A DNA stretch of 64,000 nucleotides from Eikenella longinqua (GTDB lineage: Bacteria > Pseudomonadota > Gammaproteobacteria > Burkholderiales > Neisseriaceae): contig NZ_LXSL01000032.1 of assembly GCF_001648355.1 (NCBI RefSeq), forward strand, positions 1-64,000, written 5' to 3'. Under the pieces are notes generated by a model. The model had not been told where the DNA came from, did not search any database, and saw only the letters and a program-made list of their open reading frames with translations. This document shows positions 8,130 through 16,777 of the stretch, piece after piece. A program made the translations under genes and the position numbers. Numbering within the stretch: position 1 is the first letter of the stretch; the number at the start of each line of letters is the position of its first letter.

Positions 8130-8483
8130 ATGGATAAATATACTAGGAGAGTTCGTCGTGCATATAAAACGCGGGCTCGTATTAGGCAGCTAGGAATGGC
8201 TAGATTATGTGTTTTCCGCAGCAATAACCATATTTATGCGCAAATAATTGATGCTAGCGGATCTCGCGTACTATCTCAAGCTTCGACATTGGACAAAGAA
8301 ATTCGAGAGAAAATCCAAGCGGGAAGTAATATTCAGGCAGCATTAGAGGTTGGCAAAGTAATTGCTGAAAAGGCTAAAGCGCTTGGTATAGAAAGGGTTG
8401 CTTTTGACCGCTCTGGTTTTCAATATCATGGACGCGTAAAAGCATTGGCTAATGCTGCACGTGAACATGGGTTGAATTTCTAA
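8130..8483 (+). CDS. rplR: Ribosomal protein L18
   Basis: 117 residues from ATG 8130, nine bases after AAGGAA. An in-frame TTG at 8121 is rejected. Contains LCVFRSNNHIYAQIID and ends with the DRSGFQYHGRVKALANAARE block. L18 binds 5S rRNA with L5. Confidence 0.96.
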   Translation: MDKYTRRVRRAYKTRARIRQLGMARLCVFRSNNHIYAQIIDASGSRVLSQASTLDKEIREKIQAGSNIQAALEVGKVIAEKAKALGIERVAFDRSGFQYHGRVKALANAAREHGLNF

Positions 8484-8533
8484 TCTCAGAAATTTAACTC
8501 ATAAGTAAATCAATTCATTAAGGATTAGAAATA

Positions 8534-9040
8534 ATGGCAAAGCACGATATAGAAGAGCGTGGAGATGGCCTGATTGAAAAGATGGTTGCAGTGAATCGTG
8601 TCACCAAGGTAGTGAAGGGTGGACGGATTATGGCATTTTCTGCATTGACTGTGGTTGGTGATGGTGATGGACGTATTGGCATGGGGAAGGGAAAATCCAA
8701 AGAAGTACCTGTTGCTGTGCAGAAAGCCATGGATCAGGCCCGTCGCTCTATGATAAAGGTTTCTCTAAATAATGGAACGATTTATCATGAAGTCATTGGA
8801 AAGCATGGGGCGACAAAAGTTTTTATGCAGCCAGCAAAAGAAGGTAGTGGGGTGAAAGCTGGTGGGCCTATGCGTTTAATATTTGAAGCGATGGGGATCC
8901 ATAATATCTCTGCCAAAGTGCATGGCTCTACTAACCCTTATAATATTGTGCGTGCTACTTTAGATGGGTTAGCAAAGTTATATACTCCTGCTGAAATTGC
9001 AGCAAAAAGAGGTATAACTGTAGAAGATTTGGGAGTTTAA
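8534..9040 (+). CDS. rpsE: Ribosomal protein S5
   Basis: 168 residues. The N-terminal dsRBD-like domain contains VTKVVKGGRIMAFSALTVVG. Thr24, Val27 and Lys28, the positions altered in spectinomycin-resistant Neisseria, are the susceptible residues here. S5 takes part in decoding fidelity. Confidence 0.98.
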   Translation: MAKHDIEERGDGLIEKMVAVNRVTKVVKGGRIMAFSALTVVGDGDGRIGMGKGKSKEVPVAVQKAMDQARRSMIKVSLNNGTIYHEVIGKHGATKVFMQPAKEGSGVKAGGPMRLIFEAMGIHNISAKVHGSTNPYNIVRATLDGLAKLYTPAEIAAKRGITVEDLGV

Positions 9041-9042
9041 GT

Positions 9043-9228
9043 ATGGCAGAACAAAAAAAAATTACTGTGACGTTAGAAAGAAGCTTAATTGGCACTATTG
9101 AAGCACATCGTAAATGTGCTCAAGGGTTGGGCTTGCGATATAGGCAGCATTCGGTAGAGGTTCTTGATACTCCAGAGAATCGTGGAATGATTAATAAAAT
9201 AAGTTATCTTTTAAAAGTTGGAGATTGA
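9043..9228 (+). CDS. rpmD: Ribosomal protein L30
   Basis: 61 residues. Short ferredoxin-like 50S protein with the pattern KITVTLERSLIGT and HRKCAQGLGLRYRQHSVEV. Two bases after rpsE. No frame disruption. Confidence 0.95.
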   Translation: MAEQKKITVTLERSLIGTIEAHRKCAQGLGLRYRQHSVEVLDTPENRGMINKISYLLKVGD

Positions 9229-9230
9229 AG

Positions 9231-9665
9231 ATGCTCTTGAATACTATTCAACCGGCTATCGGTTCTACTAAGAAAAAGCAACGAGTTGGTCGTGGCATTG
9301 GTAGCGGATTGGGGAAAACCTGTGGACGTGGGCACAAGGGGCAAAAAAGTCGAGCTGGTGGTTTTCACAAAGTAGGATTTGAAGGTGGGCAGATGCCTTT
9401 GCAGAGACGTTTACCAAAACGTGGGTTTAAGCCTATACAGATGAAACGGGTTAAGGTAATTACTTTATCTGACTTGAATAAAGTTGTTACCCCGGAAGTA
9501 AATTTGCTGCTCCTAAAGCAAAGTGGCTTGGTTGGCTCTAATGTTTGTGCAGTTAAAGTAGTTGCTACGGGTTCACTTTCTAAAGCTGTTATTGTGCGTT
9601 CAGATGTTAAAGTGACATTAGGCGCAAAACAGTCTATAGAGGCTGCTGGCGGTTCAGTTGAGTGA
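9231..9665 (+). CDS. rplO: Ribosomal protein L15
   Basis: 144 residues from ATG 9231; the in-frame TTG 9225 overlaps the rpmD stop and is unlikely. The Gly-rich N-terminal extension KKKQRVGRGIGSGLGKTCGR (about 16-35) threads into 23S rRNA. Late 50S assembly protein. Confidence 0.96.
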   Translation: MLLNTIQPAIGSTKKKQRVGRGIGSGLGKTCGRGHKGQKSRAGGFHKVGFEGGQMPLQRRLPKRGFKPIQMKRVKVITLSDLNKVVTPEVNLLLLKQSGLVGSNVCAVKVVATGSLSKAVIVRSDVKVTLGAKQSIEAAGGSVE

Positions 9666-9723
9666 AGTTAACATTAAGTTGAGCTAAATAACTAGGTGGT
9701 AGATAAACAATAAGGTTGCAGAA

Positions 9724-10998
9724 GTGAAGGATTTAAAGAAAAGATTGTTATTTTTGCTCGGTGCTCTTATTGTTTTTCGAATAGGGGCCCATGTTCCTGT
9801 TCCGGGGGTTGATGCAGGGAAACTTGCAGAATCATTAGGAGGAGGGGCTGGAATCATAGGGATGTTTAATCTGTTCTCTGGTGGTTCCCTACAGCGATTT
9901 AGTATTTTTGCTATAGGGATAATGCCCTATATATCTGCTTCTATTATCATTCAATTGGTTGCAGAAGTTGTACCTTCTTTGAAGGCTTTAAAAAAGGAAG
10001 GTGAGGCAGGTAGGCGAACGCTGACCAAGTATACTAGGTGGGCAACTTTAGTTTTGGCAATTGTTCAATCTTCAGCTTTCCTTGCTTTTATTTATCAGCC
10101 TTCTATTGTCACAGTTGGCCGACTTGAGTTTGTTATTTCTGCAGTTGTTTGTTTAGTCACAGGTACTATGTTTTTGATGTGGCTAGGGGAGCAAATGACG
10201 GAGAGAGGAATTGGTAATGGAATTTCATTGCTGATTACAGCAGGCATCGTTGCTGCGCTTCCTAGCGCAATTGGTCAATTACTAGATTTAGCGAAAAATA
10301 ACAGTAGTGTAATGATGGTGTTGTTTGTTTTGCTGGGAAGTCTGGGTTTGATTTATCTAGTTGTGTACATTGAAAGCGCACAAAGAAAAATTCCGGTTCA
10401 TTATGCTCGTCGGCAGTTGGGCAATCGAATAGTACAAGGTCAAAAAACTCATTTGCCATTTAAAATTAATATGGCAGGGGTGATCCCACCAATTTTTGCA
10501 TCTAGTATTATTTTATTCCCTTCCCAGATAATCGGGTGGCTAGGTAAAAGTGCCGATAATAATACATTAATTGAGTTCGTGGTAACGAATTTATCTCCAA
10601 ATAAGCCAATGTATTCTATAGTATTTGCTATAGCAATTGTTTTCTTTTGCTATTTTTATACGGCGTTGGTATTCAGTCCTCGTGAAATGGCTGAGAATTT
10701 AAAGAAGAGTGGCGCCTTTGTACCAGGTATTCGCCCAGGGGAGCAGACATCTAATTATTTAGAAAAAGTGGTGATGAGGTTAACATTATTTGGAGCTTTG
10801 TACATTACTATCATATGCTTGATCCCTGAGTTTGTTACTGGAGTGCTGGGAATACCGTTTCACCTTGGAGGTACATCGCTGTTAATTTTGGTGGTTGTAA
10901 CTATGGATTTTGGTACTCAAGTTGCATCATATCGGATGAATCAACAGTATGAGCATTTAATGAAAAAAAACTCCTCTAGAAAGTCTTTGTCGCAGTGA
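9724..10998 (+). CDS. secY: Preprotein translocase channel SecY
   Basis: 424 residues, about ten hydrophobic segments. Signature blocks are GIMPYISASIIIQL (about 66-79), PFKINMAGVIPPIF, the cytosolic loop KSGAFVPGIRPGEQTS and TMDFGTQVASYRMNQQYEHL. Forms the SecYEG inner-membrane channel. No ATG is possible: the frame is closed by TAG at 9700 and the first usable start is GTG 9724, eight bases after AGG. The cytosolic N-terminus is therefore unusually short (VKDLKKRLLFLLG). Confidence 0.95.
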   Translation: MKDLKKRLLFLLGALIVFRIGAHVPVPGVDAGKLAESLGGGAGIIGMFNLFSGGSLQRFSIFAIGIMPYISASIIIQLVAEVVPSLKALKKEGEAGRRTLTKYTRWATLVLAIVQSSAFLAFIYQPSIVTVGRLEFVISAVVCLVTGTMFLMWLGEQMTERGIGNGISLLITAGIVAALPSAIGQLLDLAKNNSSVMMVLFVLLGSLGLIYLVVYIESAQRKIPVHYARRQLGNRIVQGQKTHLPFKINMAGVIPPIFASSIILFPSQIIGWLGKSADNNTLIEFVVTNLSPNKPMYSIVFAIAIVFFCYFYTALVFSPREMAENLKKSGAFVPGIRPGEQTSNYLEKVVMRLTLFGALYITIICLIPEFVTGVLGIPFHLGGTSLLILVVVTMDFGTQVASYRMNQQYEHLMKKNSSRKSLSQ

Positions 10999-11004
10999 AT
11001 AATT

Positions 11005-11223
11005 ATGGCTAAAGAAGATACTATACAGCTGCAGGGTGAGGTGTTGGAAACTTTACCTAATGCAACGTTTAAAGTTAAACTCGAAAATGGTCATGAGGTT
11101 CTTGGGCATATCTCTGGGAAGATGAGAATGCATTACATCCGGATCTCACCAGGAGATAAAGTGACTGTAGAAATGACCCCTTATGATTTATCTCGTGCCC
11201 GTATTGTTTTTCGGGCTCGCTAA
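11005..11223 (+). CDS. infA: Translation initiation factor IF-1
   Basis: 72 residues, S1-like OB fold. Contains LPNATFKVKLENGHEVLGHI and KMRMHYIRISPGDKVTVEM. IF-1 occupies the 30S A site during initiation. The gene lies between secY and rpmJ, an arrangement seen in many beta-proteobacteria. Confidence 0.97.
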   Translation: MAKEDTIQLQGEVLETLPNATFKVKLENGHEVLGHISGKMRMHYIRISPGDKVTVEMTPYDLSRARIVFRAR

Positions 11224-11240
11224 TTAGAAAAGGAAATTAA

Positions 11241-11354
11241 ATGCGTGTTCAACCGTCAGTGAAGAAAATTTGTCGGAATTGCAAAATTATTCGGCGTAAT
11301 CGTGTTGTGCGAGTGATTTGTACCGATCCTCGTCATAAACAGCGGCAAGGTTAA
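11241..11354 (+). CDS. rpmJ: Ribosomal protein L36
   Basis: A 37-residue gene. Reads MRVQPSVKKICRNCKI and ends TDPRHKQRQG before TAA. Zinc ligands Cys11, Cys14, Cys27 and His32 are all present, so this is the zinc-binding form. AAGGAAA precedes the ATG. Sits between infA and rpsM as in the alpha operon. Confidence 0.96.
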   Translation: MRVQPSVKKICRNCKIIRRNRVVRVICTDPRHKQRQG

Positions 11355-11355
11355 T

Positions 11356-11384
11356 TTGCTTCAAAATGGAAAATATGCTACTTT
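11356..11384 (+). promoter_or_regulatory. Candidate promoter for the alpha operon
   Basis: TTGCTT (11356-11361) and TACTTT (11379-11384), spacing 17, lie in the 62-base gap between rpmJ and rpsM. A moderate sigma-70 match only. Confidence 0.45.
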
Positions 11385-11416
11385 AACTAGCTTTTGGTCT
11401 TAAAGGAAACTAAAGA

Positions 11417-11782
11417 ATGGCTCGTGTTGCAGGGGTAAATATTCCTAATAACGCCCATGTGGTGATTGGCTTACAAGCGATCTATGGGATTGGTGCAAGT
11501 CGTGCAAAATTAATTTGTGATAATGCACAGGTAGTGCCTACTACAAAAGTAAAGGATTTAACGGAAGGTCAGTTGGATGCTTTGCGTGAACAAGTGGCGC
11601 AGTATGAGGTTGAAGGTGATTTGCGTCGAGAAGTTACGATGAGTATCAAACGGTTAATTGATATGGGCTGCTATCGTGGATTTCGTCATCGTCGCGGGCT
11701 TCCGTGCCGTGGGCAGCGGACTAGAACTAATGCTCGTACAAGAAAAGGTCCACGTAAGGCAATTGCGGGTAAGAAAGGCTAG
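11417..11782 (+). CDS. rpsM: Ribosomal protein S13
   Basis: 121 residues. Starts MARVAGVNIPNNAHVVIGLQ; the C-terminal tail GLPCRGQRTRTNARTRKGPR contacts P-site tRNA. First gene of the rpsM-rpsK-rpsD-rpoA-rplQ group. Confidence 0.98.
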   Translation: MARVAGVNIPNNAHVVIGLQAIYGIGASRAKLICDNAQVVPTTKVKDLTEGQLDALREQVAQYEVEGDLRREVTMSIKRLIDMGCYRGFRHRRGLPCRGQRTRTNARTRKGPRKAIAGKKG

Positions 11783-11793
11783 GAGAAATTTGA

Positions 11794-12189
11794 ATGGCTA
11801 AAGCATCTACATCTACGCGTGTGCGTAAAAAAGTACGAAAAGTTGTAAGTGATGGCATTGTTCATGTGCATGCATCTTTCAACAATACAATCATTACAAT
11901 TACTGATCGTCAGGGTAATGTTTTATCTTGGGCTACCTCTGGTGGCGCTGGATTTAAAGGATCCAGAAAAAGCACCCCGTTTGCTGCCCAAGTCGCAGCT
12001 GAGGCTGCGGGCAAGGCTGCTCAAGAGTATGGCGTCAAAAATTTAGAAGTCAAAATTAAGGGGCCGGGACCTGGTCGAGAGTCTTCTGTTCGTTCCCTGA
12101 ATGCTATGGGTTTCAAAATTGTAAGCATTACAGATGTTACTCCATTGCCTCATAATGGATGTCGCCCTCCCAAAAAACGTCGTATTTAA
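11794..12189 (+). CDS. rpsK: Ribosomal protein S11
   Basis: 131 residues. Contains HVHASFNNTIITITDRQGNV and the C-terminal VTPLPHNGCRPPKKRRI. Forms the platform next to the mRNA exit site with S18. Confidence 0.98.
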   Translation: MAKASTSTRVRKKVRKVVSDGIVHVHASFNNTIITITDRQGNVLSWATSGGAGFKGSRKSTPFAAQVAAEAAGKAAQEYGVKNLEVKIKGPGPGRESSVRSLNAMGFKIVSITDVTPLPHNGCRPPKKRRI

Positions 12190-12206
12190 TCTGGAGTAAT
12201 TAAGTT

Positions 12207-12827
12207 ATGGCACGTTACATCGGCCCTAAATGTAAGTTGGCTCGTCGTGAAGGCACTGATCTTTTTTTGAAGAGTGCTCGTCGCTCACTTGAGTCTAAAT
12301 GTAAGCTGGAAAATGCACCAGGGCAGCATGGTGCAAGAAAAGGTCGTCTTTCTGATTACGGCATTCAGTTGCGTGAAAAGCAAAAAATTCGCAGATTGTA
12401 TGGTGTTTTAGAGAGACAATTCCGTCGCTATTTTGTTGAAGCTTCACGTCGTAAAGGTGCAACAGGTGAGCTTTTGCTACAATTGCTGGAATCACGCTTG
12501 GATAATGTGGTATACCGGATGGGGTTTGGTTCCACTCGTACTGAAGCTAGACAATTGGTATCTCACAAGTCTATTCTGGTGAATGGCCAGCTTGTTAATA
12601 TCCCTTCTTATCAAGTTAAGGTTGGTGATGTTGTTTCTGTTCGCGAGAAAGCCAAGAAACAGGTTCGTATTCAGGACTCCTTGCAATTGGCAACGCAGAT
12701 TGGTTTGCCGGGTTGGGTTTCTGTAGATGTTGATAAGCAGGAAGGCGTGTTTAGAAATGTACCGGATCGCGCTGACTTGTATAGTGATATTAACGAGCAG
12801 TTAGTGGTTGAATTCTATTCGAAATAA
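12207..12827 (+). CDS. rpsD: Ribosomal protein S4
   Basis: 206 residues. Begins MARYIGPKCKLARREGTDLF; the S4 RNA-binding fold (LESRLDNVVYRMGFGSTRTE) is at about 93-112. Assembly initiator and, in E. coli, repressor of the alpha operon. Confidence 0.98.
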   Translation: MARYIGPKCKLARREGTDLFLKSARRSLESKCKLENAPGQHGARKGRLSDYGIQLREKQKIRRLYGVLERQFRRYFVEASRRKGATGELLLQLLESRLDNVVYRMGFGSTRTEARQLVSHKSILVNGQLVNIPSYQVKVGDVVSVREKAKKQVRIQDSLQLATQIGLPGWVSVDVDKQEGVFRNVPDRADLYSDINEQLVVEFYSK

Positions 12828-12856
12828 TTTCATTGGCTCAAAAAAGGGGCAGTTAA

Positions 12857-13834
12857 ATGCAAAACAGCACCTATGAATTTCTGAAGCCGCGACAAATTGA
12901 TGTGGATGCTTTATCTGCAACGCGTGCGAAAGTTTTTATGGAGCCATTTGAGCGGGGTTTTGGTTATACATTAGGCAATGCGTTACGCCGCATATTGTTA
13001 TCGTCAATGAATGGTTTTGCACCAACAGAAGTGGCGATTGATGGTGCATTGCATGAATATTCTACATTAGATGGTGTTCAGGAAGATGTGGTAGATATCT
13101 TGTTGAACATTAAGGGAGTGGTTTTTAAGCTGGAAGGACGCGACTCAGTTCAGGTCAGCTTGAATAAGGCTGGTAGCGGGGAAGTTACGGCTGCCGACTT
13201 GGAATTGCCCCATGATGTGGAAGTGATTAATCCAGAACATGTAATTTGCCGCTTATCAGATAATGGCAAAATTAATTTAACCATTACGGTTGAGAGGGGT
13301 CGTGGCTATCAGACGGTTGGTAGCAGGCACGACGAGCATAAGCAAATTGGTGCGATCCATTTGGATGCCAACTTCTCTCCTGTTCGTAGAGTGAGCTTTG
13401 AAGTACAGCCCGCTCGTGTGGAACAGCGTACTGACTTGGATTGCTTGATTTTAGATATTGAGACCAATGGTGCGATTGAGCCGGAAGAGGCAGTTCGTCG
13501 GGCAGCACGGATCTTGATTGATCAAATGTCGGTATTTGCGGATTTGCAAGGTACGCCGGTTGAAGAATCAAAAGAAGAGGCTCCTCCGATTGACCCCATC
13601 TTGTTGCGTCCGGTTGATGATTTGGAGTTAACGGTTCGGTCTGCCAATTGCTTGAAAGCCGAAGATATCTACTATATTGGTGATTTGATTCAGCGTACCG
13701 AGACCGAGTTGTTGAAAACGCCGAATCTTGGCAGAAAATCTTTGAATGAAATCAAAGAGGTTCTGGCTTCCAAAGGGTTGACTTTGGGTTCGAAATTGGA
13801 TGTGTGGCCACCGGTTGGTTTGGATAAGCCGTAA
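12857..13834 (+). CDS. rpoA: RNA polymerase alpha subunit
   Basis: 325 residues. N-terminal dimerisation domain with FERGFGYTLGNALRRILLSS (about 33-52), a linker near 235, and the C-terminal DNA- and activator-binding domain with CLKAEDIYYIGDLIQRTETE and NLGRKSLNEIKEVL. Full length. GC content climbs back toward the genome norm through this gene. Confidence 0.98.
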   Translation: MQNSTYEFLKPRQIDVDALSATRAKVFMEPFERGFGYTLGNALRRILLSSMNGFAPTEVAIDGALHEYSTLDGVQEDVVDILLNIKGVVFKLEGRDSVQVSLNKAGSGEVTAADLELPHDVEVINPEHVICRLSDNGKINLTITVERGRGYQTVGSRHDEHKQIGAIHLDANFSPVRRVSFEVQPARVEQRTDLDCLILDIETNGAIEPEEAVRRAARILIDQMSVFADLQGTPVEESKEEAPPIDPILLRPVDDLELTVRSANCLKAEDIYYIGDLIQRTETELLKTPNLGRKSLNEIKEVLASKGLTLGSKLDVWPPVGLDKP

Positions 13835-13861
13835 TATTTGTTTATAAAGGATAATAAAGTT

Positions 13862-14242
13862 ATGCGTCATGGTAATGCTAACCGCAAATTGAACCGTACC
13901 AGCAGTCATCGTGCGGCAATGTTGCGCAATATGGCCAATTCACTTTTGACTCATGAGTCAATCGTGACTACTCTGCCGAAAGCCAAAGAGCTGAGAAGAG
14001 TGGTTGAGCCCTTGATTACTTTGGGTAAGAAGCCCTCTCTGGCGAACCGCCGCACTGCATTCAATCGTACCCGCGACAGAGATGTGGTAGTGAAGCTGTT
14101 TGACGAGCTGGGTGGTCGTTTTGCCAATCGCAATGGTGGTTATGTTCGTATTTTGAAATACGGCTTCCGCAAAGGCGACAATGCTCCGCTGGCTTTGGTG
14201 CAGCTGACTGATTTGGCTCCCACTGATGTGGCAGCAGAGTAA
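13862..14242 (+). CDS. rplQ: Ribosomal protein L17
   Basis: 126 residues from ATG 13862 (MRHGNANRKLNRTSSHRAAM). An in-frame TTG at 13838 would add eight residues absent from the family. AAGGA lies 11 bases upstream. Last gene of the cluster, followed by a terminator. Confidence 0.96.
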   Translation: MRHGNANRKLNRTSSHRAAMLRNMANSLLTHESIVTTLPKAKELRRVVEPLITLGKKPSLANRRTAFNRTRDRDVVVKLFDELGGRFANRNGGYVRILKYGFRKGDNAPLALVQLTDLAPTDVAAE

Positions 14243-14275
14243 TATCACGCTGCTGCATTAAGCCTGCTGTGATTT

Positions 14276-14318
14276 AAAGCTGAATTTTATGTGTTTGCAT
14301 AGAATTCAGCTTTATTAA
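14276..14318 (+). terminator. Terminator at the end of the ribosomal cluster
   Basis: AAAGCTGAATT (14276-14286) pairs perfectly with AATTCAGCTTT (14303-14313). The T-run is weak and interrupted. Confidence 0.75.
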
Positions 14319-14335
14319 TTTTTACAAGTTATGCC

Positions 14336-15052
14336 ATGAACACGCCCCACACCTTATCCGAATTCCGACGCGGTATCAAAGAGGCCGCCCCCATCATCAT
14401 CGGAATGATACCGTTTGCCTTGATCTTGGGGGCACAGGCAGCACGGAAAGGCATGAGCTGGTTGGAAACCATCTTGATGATGGGTTTGAACTTTGCCGGC
14501 GGTTCAGAATTTGCGGCAGTTGGTTTGTGGCATAGCCCCTTGCCGGTGCTGCTGATTATCGGCACCACGCTGTTGATTAACAGCCGGCATATCCTGATGG
14601 GCATCGCTTTTATCCCCTTCATCCGGCACTTGCCGTTGAAGCAGCTTTTGCCCGCCTTGTTTGTGATGACCGATGAAAGCTGGGCAATGAGCCTGACTGA
14701 CGCCCGGAAACGTCAGAAGGCAGGCCTGCCCGCATTCAGCCTGCCTTATTATTTCGGCACGGCGCTTCCGCTTTATGCCTTATGGGTGTCTTGCGGTTTT
14801 ATCGGTGCCAGGTTTGGTTATTTGCTGGGCAATGTGGAAAAACTCGGTTTTGGCATGGCCTTCCCTGCCGTGTTTTTGGTGCTAATACGCAGCATGTGGA
14901 CAACCTGGCGGGCTGCCGTGCCGTGGCTGGTGAGCTTGGTTGTTGCCGCTGCCAGCTATTTGATGCTGCCGCACAGCGGCTGGTATGTTTTGTTCGGCAC
15001 CTTTGCCGGGCTGCTTGCTGCATCGTTCGGGCAGGGAGGCGAAGTAGAATGA
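14336..15052 (+). CDS. azlC: AzlC-family branched-chain amino acid exporter, large subunit
   Basis: 238 residues with several hydrophobic segments. Typical AzlC features are FRRGIKEAAPIIIGMIPFA at the N-terminus, AGGSEFAAVGLW (about 55-66) and LLINSRHILMG (about 78-88). With AzlD it forms an inner-membrane exporter for branched-chain amino acids or analogues. The TGA overlaps the azlD start as ATGA. Substrate is inferred from the family. Confidence 0.9.
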   Translation: MNTPHTLSEFRRGIKEAAPIIIGMIPFALILGAQAARKGMSWLETILMMGLNFAGGSEFAAVGLWHSPLPVLLIIGTTLLINSRHILMGIAFIPFIRHLPLKQLLPALFVMTDESWAMSLTDARKRQKAGLPAFSLPYYFGTALPLYALWVSCGFIGARFGYLLGNVEKLGFGMAFPAVFLVLIRSMWTTWRAAVPWLVSLVVAAASYLMLPHSGWYVLFGTFAGLLAASFGQGGEVE

Positions 15053-15348
15053 TTAGCTGGGCTTCCTTTTTCACCATCCTGGGCATGCTCGCCGTAACTT
15101 ATTCCACCCGCCTGCTCGGCTTTTTCGCCTTCCGTAACCGCGTGCTTTCGCCGCGCGCCAAACGCGTGATGACTGCCGCGCCAGGCTGCGTGCTGATTTC
15201 CGTGATCGCCCCCAACTTCGTTTCCAATAAACCACACGAACTGATTGCCCTTGCCATCACCCTGCTTGCCGCCAGCCGCCTTCCCATGCTGCCCACCGTG
15301 CTGATTGGCGTGGCCAGCAGCGGCATACTGGGCTGGCTGATGGCTTGA
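15049..15348 (+). CDS. azlD: AzlD-family exporter, small subunit
   Basis: 99 residues from ATG 15049 (MISWASFFTILGMLAVTYST), coupled to azlC by a 4-base overlap. A longer reading in this frame that starts inside azlC is an artefact. Three to four hydrophobic segments with conserved TRLLGFFAFRN and CVLISVIAPN. Required partner of AzlC. Confidence 0.9.
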   Translation: MISWASFFTILGMLAVTYSTRLLGFFAFRNRVLSPRAKRVMTAAPGCVLISVIAPNFVSNKPHELIALAITLLAASRLPMLPTVLIGVASSGILGWLMA

Positions 15349-15477
15349 TTCTGCCTAAACGCGTCGGCTTTGCCGCGCCAAATTTTCAGGTAGCCTCTGC
15401 TACACCTCATCCCTCCCCCTCGGTATAATTCCTGCATAACATTTCATCCGGCCCAGCCGCCCATTCAAGGAAACACC

Positions 15478-15670
15478 ATGCCCCGTCAAGAATCTCCGCC
15501 TCACTCTCCTCACCCCGCACGACCTGCCCCTGCATTGCGGCGGCCCCAACCACGAAACCTGGAACGGCCACCCCCGCGTGTTCCTGCCCATTGCCGACAA
15601 CGGCCGCATCGAATGCCCCTATTGCGGCAGCATCTATCAGCTCCAAGGCGAAGCCAAAGGGCACCACTAA
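15478..15670 (+). pseudogene. CHCC zinc-finger protein, reading frame broken near the start
   Basis: From about 15524 to TAA 15668-15670 one frame encodes TPHDLPLHCGGPNHETWNG, then HPRVFLPI and IECPYCGSIYQLQGEAKGHH. This is a typical zf-CHCC domain (His plus three Cys, GHH end). That frame has no ATG, GTG or TTG back to the upstream stop near 15437. The only good start, ATG 15478 with AAGGAA, is one frame away. A small indel between 15490 and 15520, or an assembly error, is the simplest explanation. In Neisseria a similar small gene stands before waaF. Confidence 0.7.
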
Positions 15671-15733
15671 TCCGGCAGCACACGCCTTACCCGCCCATAA
15701 AGGCTACCTGAAAATTCTCTAGCCGAAGCCCGC

Positions 15734-16777
15734 ATGCCCCAAACCATCCTCATCATCTCCCCCTCCTGGATCGGCGACTGCGTGATGACGCAGCCGCTCT
15801 ACCGCCGCCTGCACGAGCTCCATCCCGGCTGCCGGATTGATGTGTTCGCGCCCAAATGGTCGATGGCCGTATTTGAGCGGATGCCCGAAATCAGCCAAAT
15901 CCTGGAAAACCCGTTTGCCCACGGCGCCCTGCAGCTGCGCCGCCGCTGGCAGCTGGGCAAAGCGCTCGGGCAGCGCGGCTACGACCAAGTCATCGTGCTG
16001 CCCGGCTCCTTCAAATCCGCGCTCATCGCCCGCGCCAGCCGCATTCCCCTGCGCACCGGCTACGTGGGTGAGAGCCGCTATCCGCTGCTCAACGACATCC
16101 GCAAGCTCGACAAAGCCGCCCTGCCGCTGATGGTAGACCGCTATACCGCGCTGGCCTACCCGAAACACCAGCCCTTCGAGCCGCGCCCCGATTTCCCCCG
16201 CCTTGCCATCGACAAAGCCAGCCGCCAAGCCGCCCTCGCCAAACACGGGCTCAACGCCGAACGCCCCATCGCCGCCTTCTGCCCCGGCGCCGAATACGGC
16301 CCGGCCAAGCGCTGGCCGCCGCGCCACTTTGCCGAGCTGGCCAAACGTTATGCCGCCGAGGGCTGCCAAATTTGGCTGTTCGGCTCGGCCAAAGATTTCC
16401 CGATTGCCGAAGAAGTGCAGCAGCTTTCAGGTAGCCTGTGCGTGAACTTGTGCGGGCAAACCAGCCTGTCGGAAGCAATCGATTTGCTCTCGCTGGCGCA
16501 CATCGTGGTGTGCAACGACAGCGGTCTGATGCACCTTGCCGCCGCACTGGATCGCCCGCTGGCCGCCGTGTATGGCTCGTCCAGCCCCGAGCACACGCCG
16601 CCCCTGAGCCCGCATGCGCAAGTGGTGAGCCTGCGCCTGGAGTGCAGCCCCTGCTTCAAGCGCGAATGCCCGCTCGGCCACACCAACTGCCTCAACCAAC
16701 TCCTGCCCGATTTGGTGCACCAGGCCGGCTGCCGCGCCATCCAATCCCACTCCGCCGACACCCCCGATCATGACTGA
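15734..16777 (+). CDS. waaF: ADP-heptose:LPS heptosyltransferase II
   Basis: 347 residues, GT9 family. Begins ILIISPSWIGDCVMTQPLY; the donor-binding half has CPGAEYGPAKRWPP (about 178-191) and VVCNDSGLMHLAAAL (about 257-271). Adds the second heptose of the LOS inner core at the cytoplasmic face of the inner membrane. An uptake sequence at about 16425 encodes LSGSLC in frame. The 3' end overlaps the next gene by eight bases. Confidence 0.95.
   Translation: MPQTILIISPSWIGDCVMTQPLYRRLHELHPGCRIDVFAPKWSMAVFERMPEISQILENPFAHGALQLRRRWQLGKALGQRGYDQVIVLPGSFKSALIARASRIPLRTGYVGESRYPLLNDIRKLDKAALPLMVDRYTALAYPKHQPFEPRPDFPRLAIDKASRQAALAKHGLNAERPIAAFCPGAEYGPAKRWPPRHFAELAKRYAAEGCQIWLFGSAKDFPIAEEVQQLSGSLCVNLCGQTSLSEAIDLLSLAHIVVCNDSGLMHLAAALDRPLAAVYGSSSPEHTPPLSPHAQVVSLRLECSPCFKRECPLGHTNCLNQLLPDLVHQAGCRAIQSHSADTPDHD

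Noticed and set aside
15407..15667. Open frames on the minus strand across the zinc-finger gene
   Set aside because: They are antisense to a recognisable CHCC domain and have no family features.
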